DNA of 64,000 bases from Sporobacter sp963663605 (lineage in GTDB: Bacteria; Bacillota; Clostridia; Oscillospirales; Oscillospiraceae): the NCBI GenBank assembly GCA_963663605.2, contig CAXXVF010000002.1, positions 1,426,001-1,490,000 on the forward strand. The letters run 5' to 3'. Below, piece by piece: positions 1 through 8,207 of the stretch. Made by a program: the position numbers and the translations under genes. Under the pieces are notes generated by a model, which saw only the letters and a list, made by a program, of their open reading frames with translations, was not told where the DNA came from and made no database searches. Each line of letters starts with the position of its first letter. Position 1 is the stretch's first letter.

Positions 1-25
1 TCTCCGAAATCATTGGCGCATGTTC

Positions 26-54
26 TTGACATTTTTCTCTGAAACTGATATGTA
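26..54 (+). promoter_or_regulatory. Sigma-A type promoter for the DUF975 gene
   Basis: A perfect -35 hexamer TTGACA (26-31) is followed after 17 bases by TATGTA (49-54). It lies about 55 bases upstream of the start codon at 109, which has an AAAGGAA ribosome site. Inferred from sequence only. Confidence 0.55.
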
Positions 55-108
55 TTTTATAAAACATCGGGACAATAAAGGATATCAGAATGAAAAAGGA
101 ACGCGTCT

Positions 109-840
109 ATGATAGATAAAACCGCATTAAAACGTGCCGCCAGGCAAAGCATACGGGGCAAAAAACCGAGCGCCTTTATCGTAGCAGCCGTCTATATCGC
201 CGTATTGAGCGTGCTGACGGTGCTTATTTACGCGCTGTCTGGCTTTGACCGATTCGCCGAATATTTAATGCAGATCATGCCCGTCAATCCGTACCTGAGC
301 CTGGATACGCTTTTATCAGCCGTACCTGTCATCCGGCCGGAGGCAGTTATTCTGATCCTCCTGATCGTCGTCGTCCGGTTTTCCATCGATGTCGGGTTCA
401 TGAGCTACTGCCTGAAAATCAGCCGGGATGAAAAAGCGGAGCTTAAATCGCTGTTTGACAGCTTCGCGTTTTTTTTCAAAGTCATCTGGCTTGAAATCAT
501 ACAGATCGTTTTGATCCTGCTGTGGTCGCTTCTCTTCGTTATACCGGGTATCATCGCCTATTACAGTTACCGGCAGGCGTTTTATATCCTGCTCGATAAT
601 CCCCAGATGAGCGCTCTGGACTGCATTCGGGCGTCCAAACGCATGATGGGCGGCTATAAGATGGAGCTCTTCACTCTGGACCTGTCTTTTATCGGCTGGT
701 TTTTCGTCGATTATGCCGTTGAAGTAATGGCGACGCTGCGGTTGTTTTCCATCTGGCTGTCCCCGTATATCGGGGTGACGCGCGCCGGTTTTTACAACCT
801 GCTCAAGTCTGAGGAAACCGCCGGAAACGGCCCGCAATAA
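109..840 (+). CDS. DUF975 family integral membrane protein
   Basis: A 243-residue membrane protein. The N-terminus, with a basic stretch (LKRAARQSIRGKKPS) before the first hydrophobic segment, is typical of the DUF975 family of Bacillota. About five hydrophobic segments are visible near residues 22-45, 75-95, 122-150, 190-205 and 215-230. The second half has the family pattern of a long helix ending in PGIIAYYSYRQAFYILLDNP followed by a cytoplasmic-looking stretch with ALDCIRASKRMMGG. The molecular function of this family is not known; members are common in Clostridia. It appears monocistronic: it has its own promoter at 26-54 and a terminator directly downstream, and the next gene is on the other strand. 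Confidence 0.8.
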   Translation: MIDKTALKRAARQSIRGKKPSAFIVAAVYIAVLSVLTVLIYALSGFDRFAEYLMQIMPVNPYLSLDTLLSAVPVIRPEAVILILLIVVVRFSIDVGFMSYCLKISRDEKAELKSLFDSFAFFFKVIWLEIIQIVLILLWSLLFVIPGIIAYYSYRQAFYILLDNPQMSALDCIRASKRMMGGYKMELFTLDLSFIGWFFVDYAVEVMATLRLFSIWLSPYIGVTRAGFYNLLKSEETAGNGPQ

Positions 841-888
841 ACCGGCCGGCCGTCACAGTCTGACCGGCAGATACCATAATACTGCTTA

Positions 889-925
889 AACCCCCGTGAC
901 GACAGTCCTGTGTCACGGGGGTTAT
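889..925. terminator. Intrinsic terminator between convergent genes
   Basis: A 10-bp perfect stem (CCCCCGTGAC / GTCACGGGGG, 891-921) is followed by TTATTATAAAT on the plus strand and TTTAA on the minus strand. It probably serves both the DUF975 gene and the convergent flippase-like gene. Confidence 0.75.
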
Positions 926-964
926 TATAAATCTTAAATTGCGCGGCAGCGGCGTCCGGACGCT

Positions 965-1906
965 TTATTCTCCTTCGGCGGCGCTTGGTTTTTTGCTTTT
1001 TTTCCATGCGCTGCGTATCGATTCAATATATTTGCCGTGTATCGCCCTGATATAAAGGAAAATACCGAGCGGTATGAGCGCCATATACTGGATGAGATGT
1101 AAAAGCAGGCTGGCCGAAAGCGCTACGCTCCTGTCAATGCCGAAACCGCCAAGGCCGATCACGGTCCCGTATTCAAAAAGCCCTATTCCGCCGGGCGAGG
1201 CCGGAATAAGGTTAACGATGTTCGTTGTTACAAATACGGCAAACGACATCTTGACGGCCTCATACAGCGGAAAACCGAACGCCGCAAGGCCCAGCCAGAA
1301 TGCCGCGATCAGAACAATCCATGACAGCGCCACCCATATAAGGCTTTTCAGAAGCGACAGCTTGAGATACTCTTCAACGTATTCCCGAATACGCCGCACA
1401 AAGATCACCAGCGCGGCCATCAGTACCAGAATACCGATACATGAATACAGGAGGATCCACATCACGCGCAGCATCGCAGGATCCGTAATCCCCGCAAACG
1501 GCACCGTCAGTGCCGATATAATAATAACAACGACGGCGTCGGCCAGAATCGAAATCAGGATAAGTTTCGTACGCCGCATGACGCTGTAGCTGCTTGGAAA
1601 AAACGCCGCGCGCAAACCTTCTCCCGCGTGAAGCGGCAAGACCATGTTCAGCGCGTGGCCCAACCCGATGATCTGCAGCGCCGTCATGTCGTCCATTTCC
1701 GGATCGATACCCCTTGAATATGCCAGCCCTCGGATATAATTGGAAATAATATATATGACAACGGATATGATGACGAGGCCCCATTTAATCTTAAGATTAA
1801 ATACCACATCCATCTTGAGGTCCCGGGCGATCACACACGAAAAATAAATAATCACGGCCGTGATGATTACACCGAAAAACAGCTGGAACTTCATTTTCCT
1901 GCTCAT
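965..1906 (-). CDS. Lysylphosphatidylglycerol synthase TM region (UPF0104) family membrane protein
   Basis: A 313-residue protein with about eight hydrophobic helices and no soluble domain. It matches the stand-alone LPG_synthase_TM/UPF0104 family: an early motif around GHALNMVLPLHAGEGLRA (roughly residues 85-105), and late in the protein NLIPASPGGIGLFEY (about 235-250), the family's hallmark PxxPGGxGxxE pattern. In MprF this domain flips aminoacylated lipids. Stand-alone members lack the aminoacyl transferase half and are thought to move or organise lipids or polyprenyl intermediates; the substrate here is unknown. The start is supported by GGGAGAAG seven bases upstream of ATG. No partner gene lies next to it on the same strand. 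Confidence 0.8.
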   Translation of the reverse strand: MSRKMKFQLFFGVIITAVIIYFSCVIARDLKMDVVFNLKIKWGLVIISVVIYIISNYIRGLAYSRGIDPEMDDMTALQIIGLGHALNMVLPLHAGEGLRAAFFPSSYSVMRRTKLILISILADAVVVIIISALTVPFAGITDPAMLRVMWILLYSCIGILVLMAALVIFVRRIREYVEEYLKLSLLKSLIWVALSWIVLIAAFWLGLAAFGFPLYEAVKMSFAVFVTTNIVNLIPASPGGIGLFEYGTVIGLGGFGIDRSVALSASLLLHLIQYMALIPLGIFLYIRAIHGKYIESIRSAWKKSKKPSAAEGE

Positions 1907-2084
1907 TTTACTTCTCCCATGGTGCGATGCTGTCTTTTTTTATTTAGCCTGTACGGCACTTTCCTCAGGGGCACGGTTATGTCAATTTTACCATGGTTTT
2001 TAATTTTATCAATTGTTTTTTATATTATGCAACTTTGTATTATGGGCGTTTACCCGATATTCAGACTGCTAAAATGTGGTATAA

Positions 2085-2114
2085 AAGGCCCGTTCCAGGC
2101 ATGGAACGGGCCCT
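2085..2114 (-). terminator. Intrinsic terminator of the binding-protein gene
   Basis: The stem GGCCCGTTCC / GGAACGGGCC (2087-2112, six-base loop) is followed on the minus strand by TTTTATACC. It lies just downstream of the stop codon at 2153. Confidence 0.75.
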
Positions 2115-2152
2115 TGGTATTCTATTTCGTTTCAGGAAGATAATTACTTCTT

Positions 2153-3373
2153 TCAGCCGGCAAGCGCTTCTACCGTATGGGTATCAAGAAACTCCTGATA
2201 AGTATCCTTCGTGATCATCGTACCCATGACCTTCAAGCTGGCATACTCGCCGTCCGACTCTTGCCATTCGGGCCAGAGTGTCTCCGGTGTGGCGCGGCCT
2301 TCGAGAATTGTCACAAGGCCCATAACCATGTTAAGCGCGAATTCCGCAGAGGAAACAGCACAAGCCGAAACATAGACGCCGCCGTCATATCCGGTATCCA
2401 TTTCATTGAGGAACGCATCCGCCTGAACGCTAGTGACAAGCACAGAATCCGTCCTCTGAAGGTCTTCAATGCCGCGCGTTGCGCCCTGCGCCCAGTCGTC
2501 CACAAGGCCGACAACAAACCAATGCTCGATCTCCGGATGCGCCACAATCATAGTGGTCGTCACAGATTGTCCGCCGGCTGCGGAAAATCCGTTTGCATCA
2601 CTGACAAGGTCGCCGTAAACATAGTTGTCCGCCGCTTCGGGGAAGTTCGCCTTGAACGTGTCCTGACAGCCGGGCTCGCGTTCGTGTATACTGGAAATTG
2701 CGGAGAAATCCAAGACGAGCAGGCCGAGCGTAGACGTGTCGATCTCGCCCCAGTAGTTCGTGTAGTTATCGGTGAGCCACTGTACGCACTGCACGCCGTT
2801 GTTATACTGATCCTGCTGAACGCTGATCCAATAGTTATGGCCCGTTTCGTCACGATACGGCGTCGATTCGGCAATAAACACAACGTCGAGTTCCTTCCCG
2901 ACCTCGTACGTGCGGTCTCTCAGCGCATCGTCAAGACCAAAAATGAAGCCTTCATAGCCTTGTGTGGCCAGCACTTCGATCTGGTTGATGTACAGGTCAA
3001 AATCGTCGTTTGAGGAATAAACGTTGTATTCATAGTTGAGGTACTCCGTATACTTTTCAAGGGCATCGGAAATAGCCGCGTTCCATGCCCATGTAAGGTA
3101 GTTGCAGATGTAGGCAATCTTAAAGGGCTCGCGGGAAAAATGATCAAAATCGTCGGTTATGTACCCGACAGTGCCGGTATCCGCTCCGCCTTCGTCCGGC
3201 TGGCCAGCATCTTCTCCTGCGTCTTCGCTTGGTGCTGACGACTCAGCCGGCGCTGAGGAGGATGCGGCCGGCGATTCTTCCGTTGCGCTGTCCGTCTTAT
3301 TGCAGGCTGCAAAAAGGCTGACGACCAGCAGTATTGAAAGGATTACGGCAAAAATTTTCTTCACGGGCTTCAT
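2153..3373 (-). CDS. Orphan sugar-type substrate-binding lipoprotein
   Basis: About 406 residues from the chosen ATG. The N-terminus is a lipoprotein signal peptide: basic start (MKPVKK), hydrophobic core and a LFAAC lipobox, so Cys24 would be lipidated and the protein anchored outside the membrane. A low-complexity Ser/Ala/Glu/Asp linker follows (to about residue 70), then a domain resembling the periplasmic-binding-protein type 1 fold used for sugars and autoinducers (KIAYICNYLTWAWN near its start, GFIFGLDDALRD, LVTSVQADAFLNEMDTGYDGG later). No ABC permease or ATPase gene lies nearby, so its transport partner must be elsewhere or it may act in sensing. The PucR-type regulator gene is divergent, 331 bases away. 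An upstream in-frame ATG at 3397 is possible but gives a poorer signal peptide. Confidence 0.8.
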   Translation of the reverse strand: MKPVKKIFAVILSILLVVSLFAACNKTDSATEESPAASSSAPAESSAPSEDAGEDAGQPDEGGADTGTVGYITDDFDHFSREPFKIAYICNYLTWAWNAAISDALEKYTEYLNYEYNVYSSNDDFDLYINQIEVLATQGYEGFIFGLDDALRDRTYEVGKELDVVFIAESTPYRDETGHNYWISVQQDQYNNGVQCVQWLTDNYTNYWGEIDTSTLGLLVLDFSAISSIHEREPGCQDTFKANFPEAADNYVYGDLVSDANGFSAAGGQSVTTTMIVAHPEIEHWFVVGLVDDWAQGATRGIEDLQRTDSVLVTSVQADAFLNEMDTGYDGGVYVSACAVSSAEFALNMVMGLVTILEGRATPETLWPEWQESDGEYASLKVMGTMITKDTYQEFLDTHTVEALAG

Positions 3374-3704
3374 TTCATAAATCTTCTTTTTCGTCATTTT
3401 GTACGGATTATGCCTGTCCGGAAGAAAGGCAGCCGTACAAAATGCCAATATAAACTTACCACAACGGACTGCTATAAGTCATCGTATTAACTGATAAAAT
3501 TAATACGATATATGTCATACGTTTAGTACTAATTTCTAAATCCAAAGCGCATTTTTTATTCGAAAAGCTTAAATTCTATTCATAATCTTTTTTTCAGACG
3601 CATCGTATGGAAAAACGTAATAATTTTTGGTATCATTGTATAGTATGACGCGCAAAACGTATCTCCTGCAATAAAAAGCGCTGCCGTGCATATGGGGGGT
3701 TATT
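3374..3704. other. Divergent intergenic region, AT-rich, no gene seen
   Basis: This 331-base stretch separates the binding-protein gene from the divergent regulator gene and must carry both promoters. It is AT-rich and has several TATACGAT/TACGTAT-like short repeats (about 3480-3530), but I could not fix promoter hexamers with confidence. A GGGGGG ribosome site precedes the regulator start at 3705. Confidence 0.4.
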
Positions 3705-5261
3705 ATGAAATTCAATCTTCGAATCATCGCATGCAGACTGGATAAAAAGATTGCCGAAATGCATGTTTGCAGTGAAGACCGGACGCTCCTGAGCGCACGG
3801 CTGCTCACACCCGGGTCCTTACCGTTTGATTTAAACGCCGTCTACATCATCCGTACCGAGGATATCCCGTCCTTTGAGGATACCGGTCTGCCGCTGAATC
3901 TGATCTGCGTCGGCAGGGGCAGGCCGCGCTCTGTGATCGATACCGGAAAACATAATCTGTTGGTCATAAACGGCAGCGATCCGATCGAAGTCCACAACGA
4001 GGTCCAGAGCATCCTTGATTTTTACAATGAAATAGACGCCGAACTGACGAACGCGATCCTGAATGAAAACGATCTTCAATCCATTTTGGATGTCTGTACG
4101 CGTTTTTTTGATAATCCGGTCTACATCATCGACTCGGCCCAAAAGCTGATAGCCAGCAGCAGCAATATGAACGACCCGGAATGGAACGCCGTCAAGGCCG
4201 CCGGATACCTGACTGTCGACGTGATCGATCATTTTAAACGTCTCAACCTCCTTGGTGATATGAAAGCCGGCCCTCAGCTTATAAACGCGGAGCCAATCCC
4301 GCCGTTTTTAACAGTGAGCATCATCGAAAACGACGAAAAAGTCGGCATAGTCGGCGTCCGGCAAATGTACAGCATAATCTCCGAAAATCAGCTCAGTCTA
4401 TTGCAGCATGTCTCGGACGTACTCGCGGCCGCCGTCGGCAAAGTGCATTACGCCCGTTATGTTAAAGCAAGCCAGACCAGCCGCTTTATGCTGGATATGC
4501 TCGGCGGCGCAGCTTACGAAGTCAACTTCATCATTCACAATCTGTCGCAGCTGGGCTGGAAAATCGACGACGAATACTATATTTTCAAGATCCTTCCCGA
4601 TCCCAAGGATATCGAAGGCGGCACCGTCAAATACAGCGGAGAGCTTATTAAAAACATGTTTGCGGGCAGCGTCCTGCTGGAGCCGGGCAACGAACTGGCG
4701 CTCGTCGTCAATATGCGGCATTGCCGGGATACTTTTGACGACGCCCTTGAAAGCCTGGCGGACTTTTTGGAAAAGCGCAATTTCATCTGCGGCGTCAGCA
4801 CGTTGTTCCGGAACTTCTCCTGGTTCCGCGAGCAGTACAGCCTGGCGCATGCGGCTATAAACATCGGTCGTCTCATCGACCGGGACGACCGCCTTTTCCG
4901 TTATACCAAGTATGTCATGCCGCATATGATCAGCCTTTGTGACAAGGTCTTCAACGTCAACATGCTCTGCCACCGCGAGGCCATCAAACTGCATGAATAC
5001 GACAAGGTCAACAAAAATAACTACTTTTACTGCCTGTACCTCTATCTGCTCAATGAACGCAGCCTTCTGACAACATCCAGAAAGCTGAATATTCACCGCA
5101 GCACGCTGATTTACCGGCTCAACAAGATCACGGACATCATAAAGGTTGATCTGGATGACCAGGAAACCCGGATGCACATGGTATATTCCTACGATATCCT
5201 GCATTTTCTCGACTGCCTTAGAAGCTCGGCAAAACCTTCCGCTTTACCGTCTTCCGAGTAA
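3705..5261 (+). CDS. PucR/CdaR-type transcriptional regulator
   Basis: A 518-residue regulator. The C-terminal 60 residues hold the PucR-type HTH_30 helix-turn-helix, seen in LLTTSRKLNIHRSTLIYRLNKI (about residues 450-472) followed by DLDDQETRMHM. The middle, about residues 115-255, looks like a GAF/PAS-like sensor (ILDVCTRFFDNPVYIIDSAQKLIASS). The region before the HTH resembles the degenerate GGDEF-like segment common in this class. Such regulators usually activate purine, sugar-acid or amino-acid uptake genes when a small molecule is bound. The divergent orphan binding protein is the obvious candidate target. The start at 3705 follows a GGGGGG ribosome site. Confidence 0.8.
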   Translation: MKFNLRIIACRLDKKIAEMHVCSEDRTLLSARLLTPGSLPFDLNAVYIIRTEDIPSFEDTGLPLNLICVGRGRPRSVIDTGKHNLLVINGSDPIEVHNEVQSILDFYNEIDAELTNAILNENDLQSILDVCTRFFDNPVYIIDSAQKLIASSSNMNDPEWNAVKAAGYLTVDVIDHFKRLNLLGDMKAGPQLINAEPIPPFLTVSIIENDEKVGIVGVRQMYSIISENQLSLLQHVSDVLAAAVGKVHYARYVKASQTSRFMLDMLGGAAYEVNFIIHNLSQLGWKIDDEYYIFKILPDPKDIEGGTVKYSGELIKNMFAGSVLLEPGNELALVVNMRHCRDTFDDALESLADFLEKRNFICGVSTLFRNFSWFREQYSLAHAAINIGRLIDRDDRLFRYTKYVMPHMISLCDKVFNVNMLCHREAIKLHEYDKVNKNNYFYCLYLYLLNERSLLTTSRKLNIHRSTLIYRLNKITDIIKVDLDDQETRMHMVYSYDILHFLDCLRSSAKPSALPSSE

Positions 5262-5300
5262 TACCGGGTATTCGTTGAATATCACGCAGCTTGGCCCGGA

Positions 5301-5346
5301 TAAACATAAAAGCTCCCGCCCTTCCGGGCGGGAGCTTTTATGTTTA
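5301..5346. terminator. Bidirectional intrinsic terminator
   Basis: A perfect 21-bp inverted repeat (5301-5321 and 5326-5346) with loop TTCC has a GC-rich core flanked by A and T runs on both sides. It can stop transcription of the PucR-type gene (+) and of ndk (-). Confidence 0.9.
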
Positions 5347-5364
5347 TTATTTGTACGCCGCGTT

Positions 5365-5781
5365 TTATTCGGTCTGCTCGTCGAAAAAACGTTTGATCTC
5401 AGTTTGTCCGATCTCCGCGGTATGTGAACAGTGGATCAGATTGTTGACGGTACTCTGGGCATAGTCGCCTCTGATAGAGCCGGCCGCGGCGTCCTCGATC
5501 ATCGTAGCGCCAACCAGCGTACGCATACCCATAACGGCATTTTCACCGCGAACAATGACGCCCATAACGGGTCCGGACATCATGTGGCGCAGAATCTTCG
5601 GAAAAAACGGCTGATCCGCCAGATGCGCGTAATGCTCATATAAAAAAGCAGCCGACAGTTTCGTCATTTTCGCGTCGATGATACGATAGCCCTTGCGTTC
5701 GATCCGGGTGATGATTTCGCCTACAAGGCCTCTTTTCATGCAATCGGGTTTGAGCATGATAAAGGTGTTTTCTTCTGCCAT
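5365..5781 (-). CDS. ndk: Nucleoside diphosphate kinase
   Basis: 138 residues from the ATG at 5781, the usual length for bacterial Ndk. It transfers the gamma phosphate of NTPs to NDPs through a phosphohistidine. The start TFIMLKPDCMKRGLVGEII contains the conserved KPD, and the catalytic histidine lies in NNLIHCSHT (about residue 115). The usual motif there is NxxHGSDS, so G, D and S are replaced by C, H and T, although the His and the preceding Asn are kept. RGDYA and the Arg-rich phosphate-binding motif MGVIVRGENAV are also present. Upstream in-frame codons exist, but the start at 5781 fits the family's N-terminus. The gene is monocistronic and ends at the shared terminator at 5301-5346. 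Confidence 0.93.
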   Translation of the reverse strand: MAEENTFIMLKPDCMKRGLVGEIITRIERKGYRIIDAKMTKLSAAFLYEHYAHLADQPFFPKILRHMMSGPVMGVIVRGENAVMGMRTLVGATMIEDAAAGSIRGDYAQSTVNNLIHCSHTAEIGQTEIKRFFDEQTE

Positions 5782-6026
5782 ATCGCCTTCGCTCCTTTTT
5801 TCATTTTTCGCAATTATCCTCTTCAAGTATCTCTAAATCAATCATAAACCATGCACCGTTAAACCGCAAGAAAAACCATTGCCGCTAATTCATCCCGTAT
5901 ACGGCGTTGACGCCGCCTTTTAAAGGCACAAATAACGCGTGATATAGATATTATATGATATAAACTAACGCCCGCCTGTTGCGTCAACGGACCGGGCGGC
6001 GCGGTTATCCGCCGGGAGGATCGATT

Positions 6027-7430
6027 ATGCAGCGTAATACCGAGTTCACGATCAGGGATGTGTTTTTTTTGCTGAAGAAACGGCTCGTCCTGATCTGCAC
6101 AGTGACAATACTTGCCGTTTTACTGAGTTATATATATTCGATGTGCCTTGTTCAGCCTGTATTTGAATGCAATACGACACTTATCGTCTCCGTTGAACAA
6201 AGCGGTGCATCGAAAACAACCGCACAGATTGCCGACACCCTCGGATACATCCTGAAAAATCAGTCCCTGCTGCAAAAAGTTACACAAATACTGAACCTTC
6301 ATCAAAGTGCCGATACGCTTTCCGATAATTTGGATTTCGCCGAGACCGAAACGACGGGTATTTATCTGCTGACGGTAAAAGCAGGCAGCGAAAGCCTTGC
6401 CGGCGCCATTACGGACACCGTCATCAAATATGTGCCCGACGAGATCAGCAGTTCTCTGAAAATCGGTTCGATCGAGATTATTACGCTTTCAGAGGACACA
6501 AAGCAGATTTCTCCAAACGTTTTGAACAATGTTTTCCTGGGCTTTTTCATCGGTTTCGCGCTGTCATGCGCACTTTCATTTGTCATGGAACTCATGAATA
6601 ACAAATTTAAGACGAACGATGATGTCAAGACCCGGCTGGCATACCCTGTCATCGGTGTTATTCCGAGTTTTCCCCCGTCCGACGCTCATTTCAACCCCGG
6701 AGGCGGGACGCAGCTTATTGAGTCGTTCAACGCCCTGCAGGCTGTACTCCGTCATAAATTACGGAATAAAACGGTTAAAAAAATCATAATCGTAAGCCCC
6801 TTAACCGGCGACGGCAAAACGACCGTGGCTATGAATCTCGCGGCGGCCATGCGTTCAAACGACAGGAAAATCCTTGTCGTCGATGCTGATTTCAGAACAC
6901 CGGGCATCAGCGGCGTGCTTTTTCCGGACGCGTCCGGACAGGAAGGCCTGTCCGCCGTTTTGGCAAATAACGCCGATCTTTCCGGCTGCGTCCGCGACGT
7001 GCAGGGCACCTTTGTGCTGCCTTCCGGCAGCACGCCGGATAATCCGAATGCGCTGCTGCAGTCGGATGCGATGCGCACGTTTCTGGAAGAAGCCGAGAGC
7101 CGGTATGACACCCTCCTGTTTGATACGCCGCCTGTTGCAAAACACTCAGACGCCGTCACCCTGCTTCCTAAAATGGACGGCGCCATATTTGTGGTGCGCC
7201 ATAATCATACGACCTTTGAGGCGGCTGCATTCGCCAAAGAACGTCTTGAAATGGTAAACGCTTATGTCATCGGCTGCATTATTAACGCGTTCGACACCAG
7301 GGGGACCAACAAAATATATACCTATGACCTTCCCGCCAGTCACAAGCATTTAGAGCCAGTCCGCGCGCTTACGGCGGTCTTTGACTCTGTAATAAATTTT
7401 ATCAAGTCTATGAAGCCACGGAAGCCCTGA
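6027..7430 (+). CDS. Wzz-type chain-length determinant fused to a BY-kinase (CpsD/CapB-like)
   Basis: 467 residues from the ATG at 6027, which has GGGAGGA seven bases upstream. The N-terminal half is a Wzz/polysaccharide copolymerase domain with membrane segments near residues 24-44 and 172-192. The C-terminal half (about 230-450) is a bacterial tyrosine kinase with Walker A (SPLTGDGKTTVA), Walker A' (ILVVDADFRTPG) and Walker B (TLLFDTPP). Such fusions control length and export of capsule or exopolysaccharide. The C-terminus lacks an obvious tyrosine cluster; only YTYDL is seen near residue 430, so autophosphorylation sites are few. No glycosyltransferase, flippase or polymerase gene is near, so the gene is isolated from any polysaccharide locus in this window. 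Confidence 0.85.
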   Translation: MQRNTEFTIRDVFFLLKKRLVLICTVTILAVLLSYIYSMCLVQPVFECNTTLIVSVEQSGASKTTAQIADTLGYILKNQSLLQKVTQILNLHQSADTLSDNLDFAETETTGIYLLTVKAGSESLAGAITDTVIKYVPDEISSSLKIGSIEIITLSEDTKQISPNVLNNVFLGFFIGFALSCALSFVMELMNNKFKTNDDVKTRLAYPVIGVIPSFPPSDAHFNPGGGTQLIESFNALQAVLRHKLRNKTVKKIIIVSPLTGDGKTTVAMNLAAAMRSNDRKILVVDADFRTPGISGVLFPDASGQEGLSAVLANNADLSGCVRDVQGTFVLPSGSTPDNPNALLQSDAMRTFLEEAESRYDTLLFDTPPVAKHSDAVTLLPKMDGAIFVVRHNHTTFEAAAFAKERLEMVNAYVIGCIINAFDTRGTNKIYTYDLPASHKHLEPVRALTAVFDSVINFIKSMKPRKP

Positions 7431-7522
7431 TCTTTTGCAATACAGGAACCTTCTGAAATAACAATTTAAAAACGGCCGCCGGCTGTCTCTCGAATACTGT
7501 CAATTAATCCGGTAATATGTAG

Positions 7523-7545
7523 GGACGGCCAATGGCCGTCCGCTT
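7523..7545. terminator. Short intrinsic terminator
   Basis: The stem GGACGGCC / GGCCGTCC (7523-7541) with loop AAT is followed by GCTTTTATG. It lies between the convergent kinase gene (+) and the small membrane protein gene (-). Confidence 0.6.
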
Positions 7546-7562
7546 TTATGATAAATCTTTTG

Positions 7563-7973
7563 TCAGCGTCTGTACAGCATGCAGAATATCATTGAAATAA
7601 ATTCAAACAGCAGCGTGAAAAATGAAACCGATCCGATAAAAGACAAAACGGTTCTCACCGCAAACGGCAGGAACGTGGCCAGAACAATGATTGAAAACAC
7701 AATGAACACGGCCGCGCTGACCATAACCATCGGCGAATATTTCCTTAGACTTGAACAGGTCGACGTCAAACACAGCCCTTCCGCCATGTTCCCGCACCTT
7801 GCTTTTAAAACAGCTGTCACGACAAAGAGTATGATCGCAAATACCATCGCGTATGGGATCATCGGTCTGACAAACTGGATATATCCGTAATACCACATGA
7901 GCCCGCTCGCGGTGCCGAAGATCGCTCCAAGCAACACAAGCACAAAATTGGGTATACAAAACAGGCTTTTAAT
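7563..7973 (-). CDS. Small four-helix hypothetical membrane protein
   Basis: About 136 residues with four hydrophobic segments in two pairs, separated by a short Cys-containing loop (KARCGNMAEGLCLTSTCSSLRKYS). I do not recognise the family. The start is unusual. The only good ribosome site, AAGGAGG at about 7983-7989 on the minus strand, is followed after about seven bases by an in-frame ATT at 7973. The nearest conventional upstream starts, GTG at 7982 and TTG at 8009, overlap or precede the ribosome site and have no site of their own. Either ATT is used or translation begins at TTG 8009 (148 residues). It is convergent with the kinase gene and lies upstream of the terminator at 7523-7545. 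Confidence 0.6.
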   Translation of the reverse strand: MKSLFCIPNFVLVLLGAIFGTASGLMWYYGYIQFVRPMIPYAMVFAIILFVVTAVLKARCGNMAEGLCLTSTCSSLRKYSPMVMVSAAVFIVFSIIVLATFLPFAVRTVLSFIGSVSFFTLLFEFISMIFCMLYRR

Positions 7974-8152
7974 AGGTAACACCTCCTTGACAACATGTTG
8001 CCATTCCAATATATGCTGTCCGAACGGTTTTGCTATTCGTCCCCTGTGCCCTTCCGCTATTTAGCCTGTACGGTTATCTTCTTTGGCCGCCGAGCGCCAA
8101 ACACAAAAGCGACTTTAAACAGCGTTTTGGAACAGGCGTCCCGGCTATACAT

Positions 8153-8187
8153 AAAAAACGCCGGCATATATGCCGGCGTTTTTTTAT
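8153..8187. terminator. Bidirectional intrinsic terminator
   Basis: ACGCCGGCATA / TATGCCGGCGT with A and T runs on both sides forms a near-perfect hairpin at the 3' side of the MATE exporter gene (-). Confidence 0.85.
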
Positions 8188-8207
8188 TCAGTTTCGTGCC
8201 CCGTTAT

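Noticed and set aside
1919..2214. Short plus-strand open frames with hydrophobic translation
   Set aside because: They run through the minus-strand terminator of the binding-protein gene and have no ribosome site.
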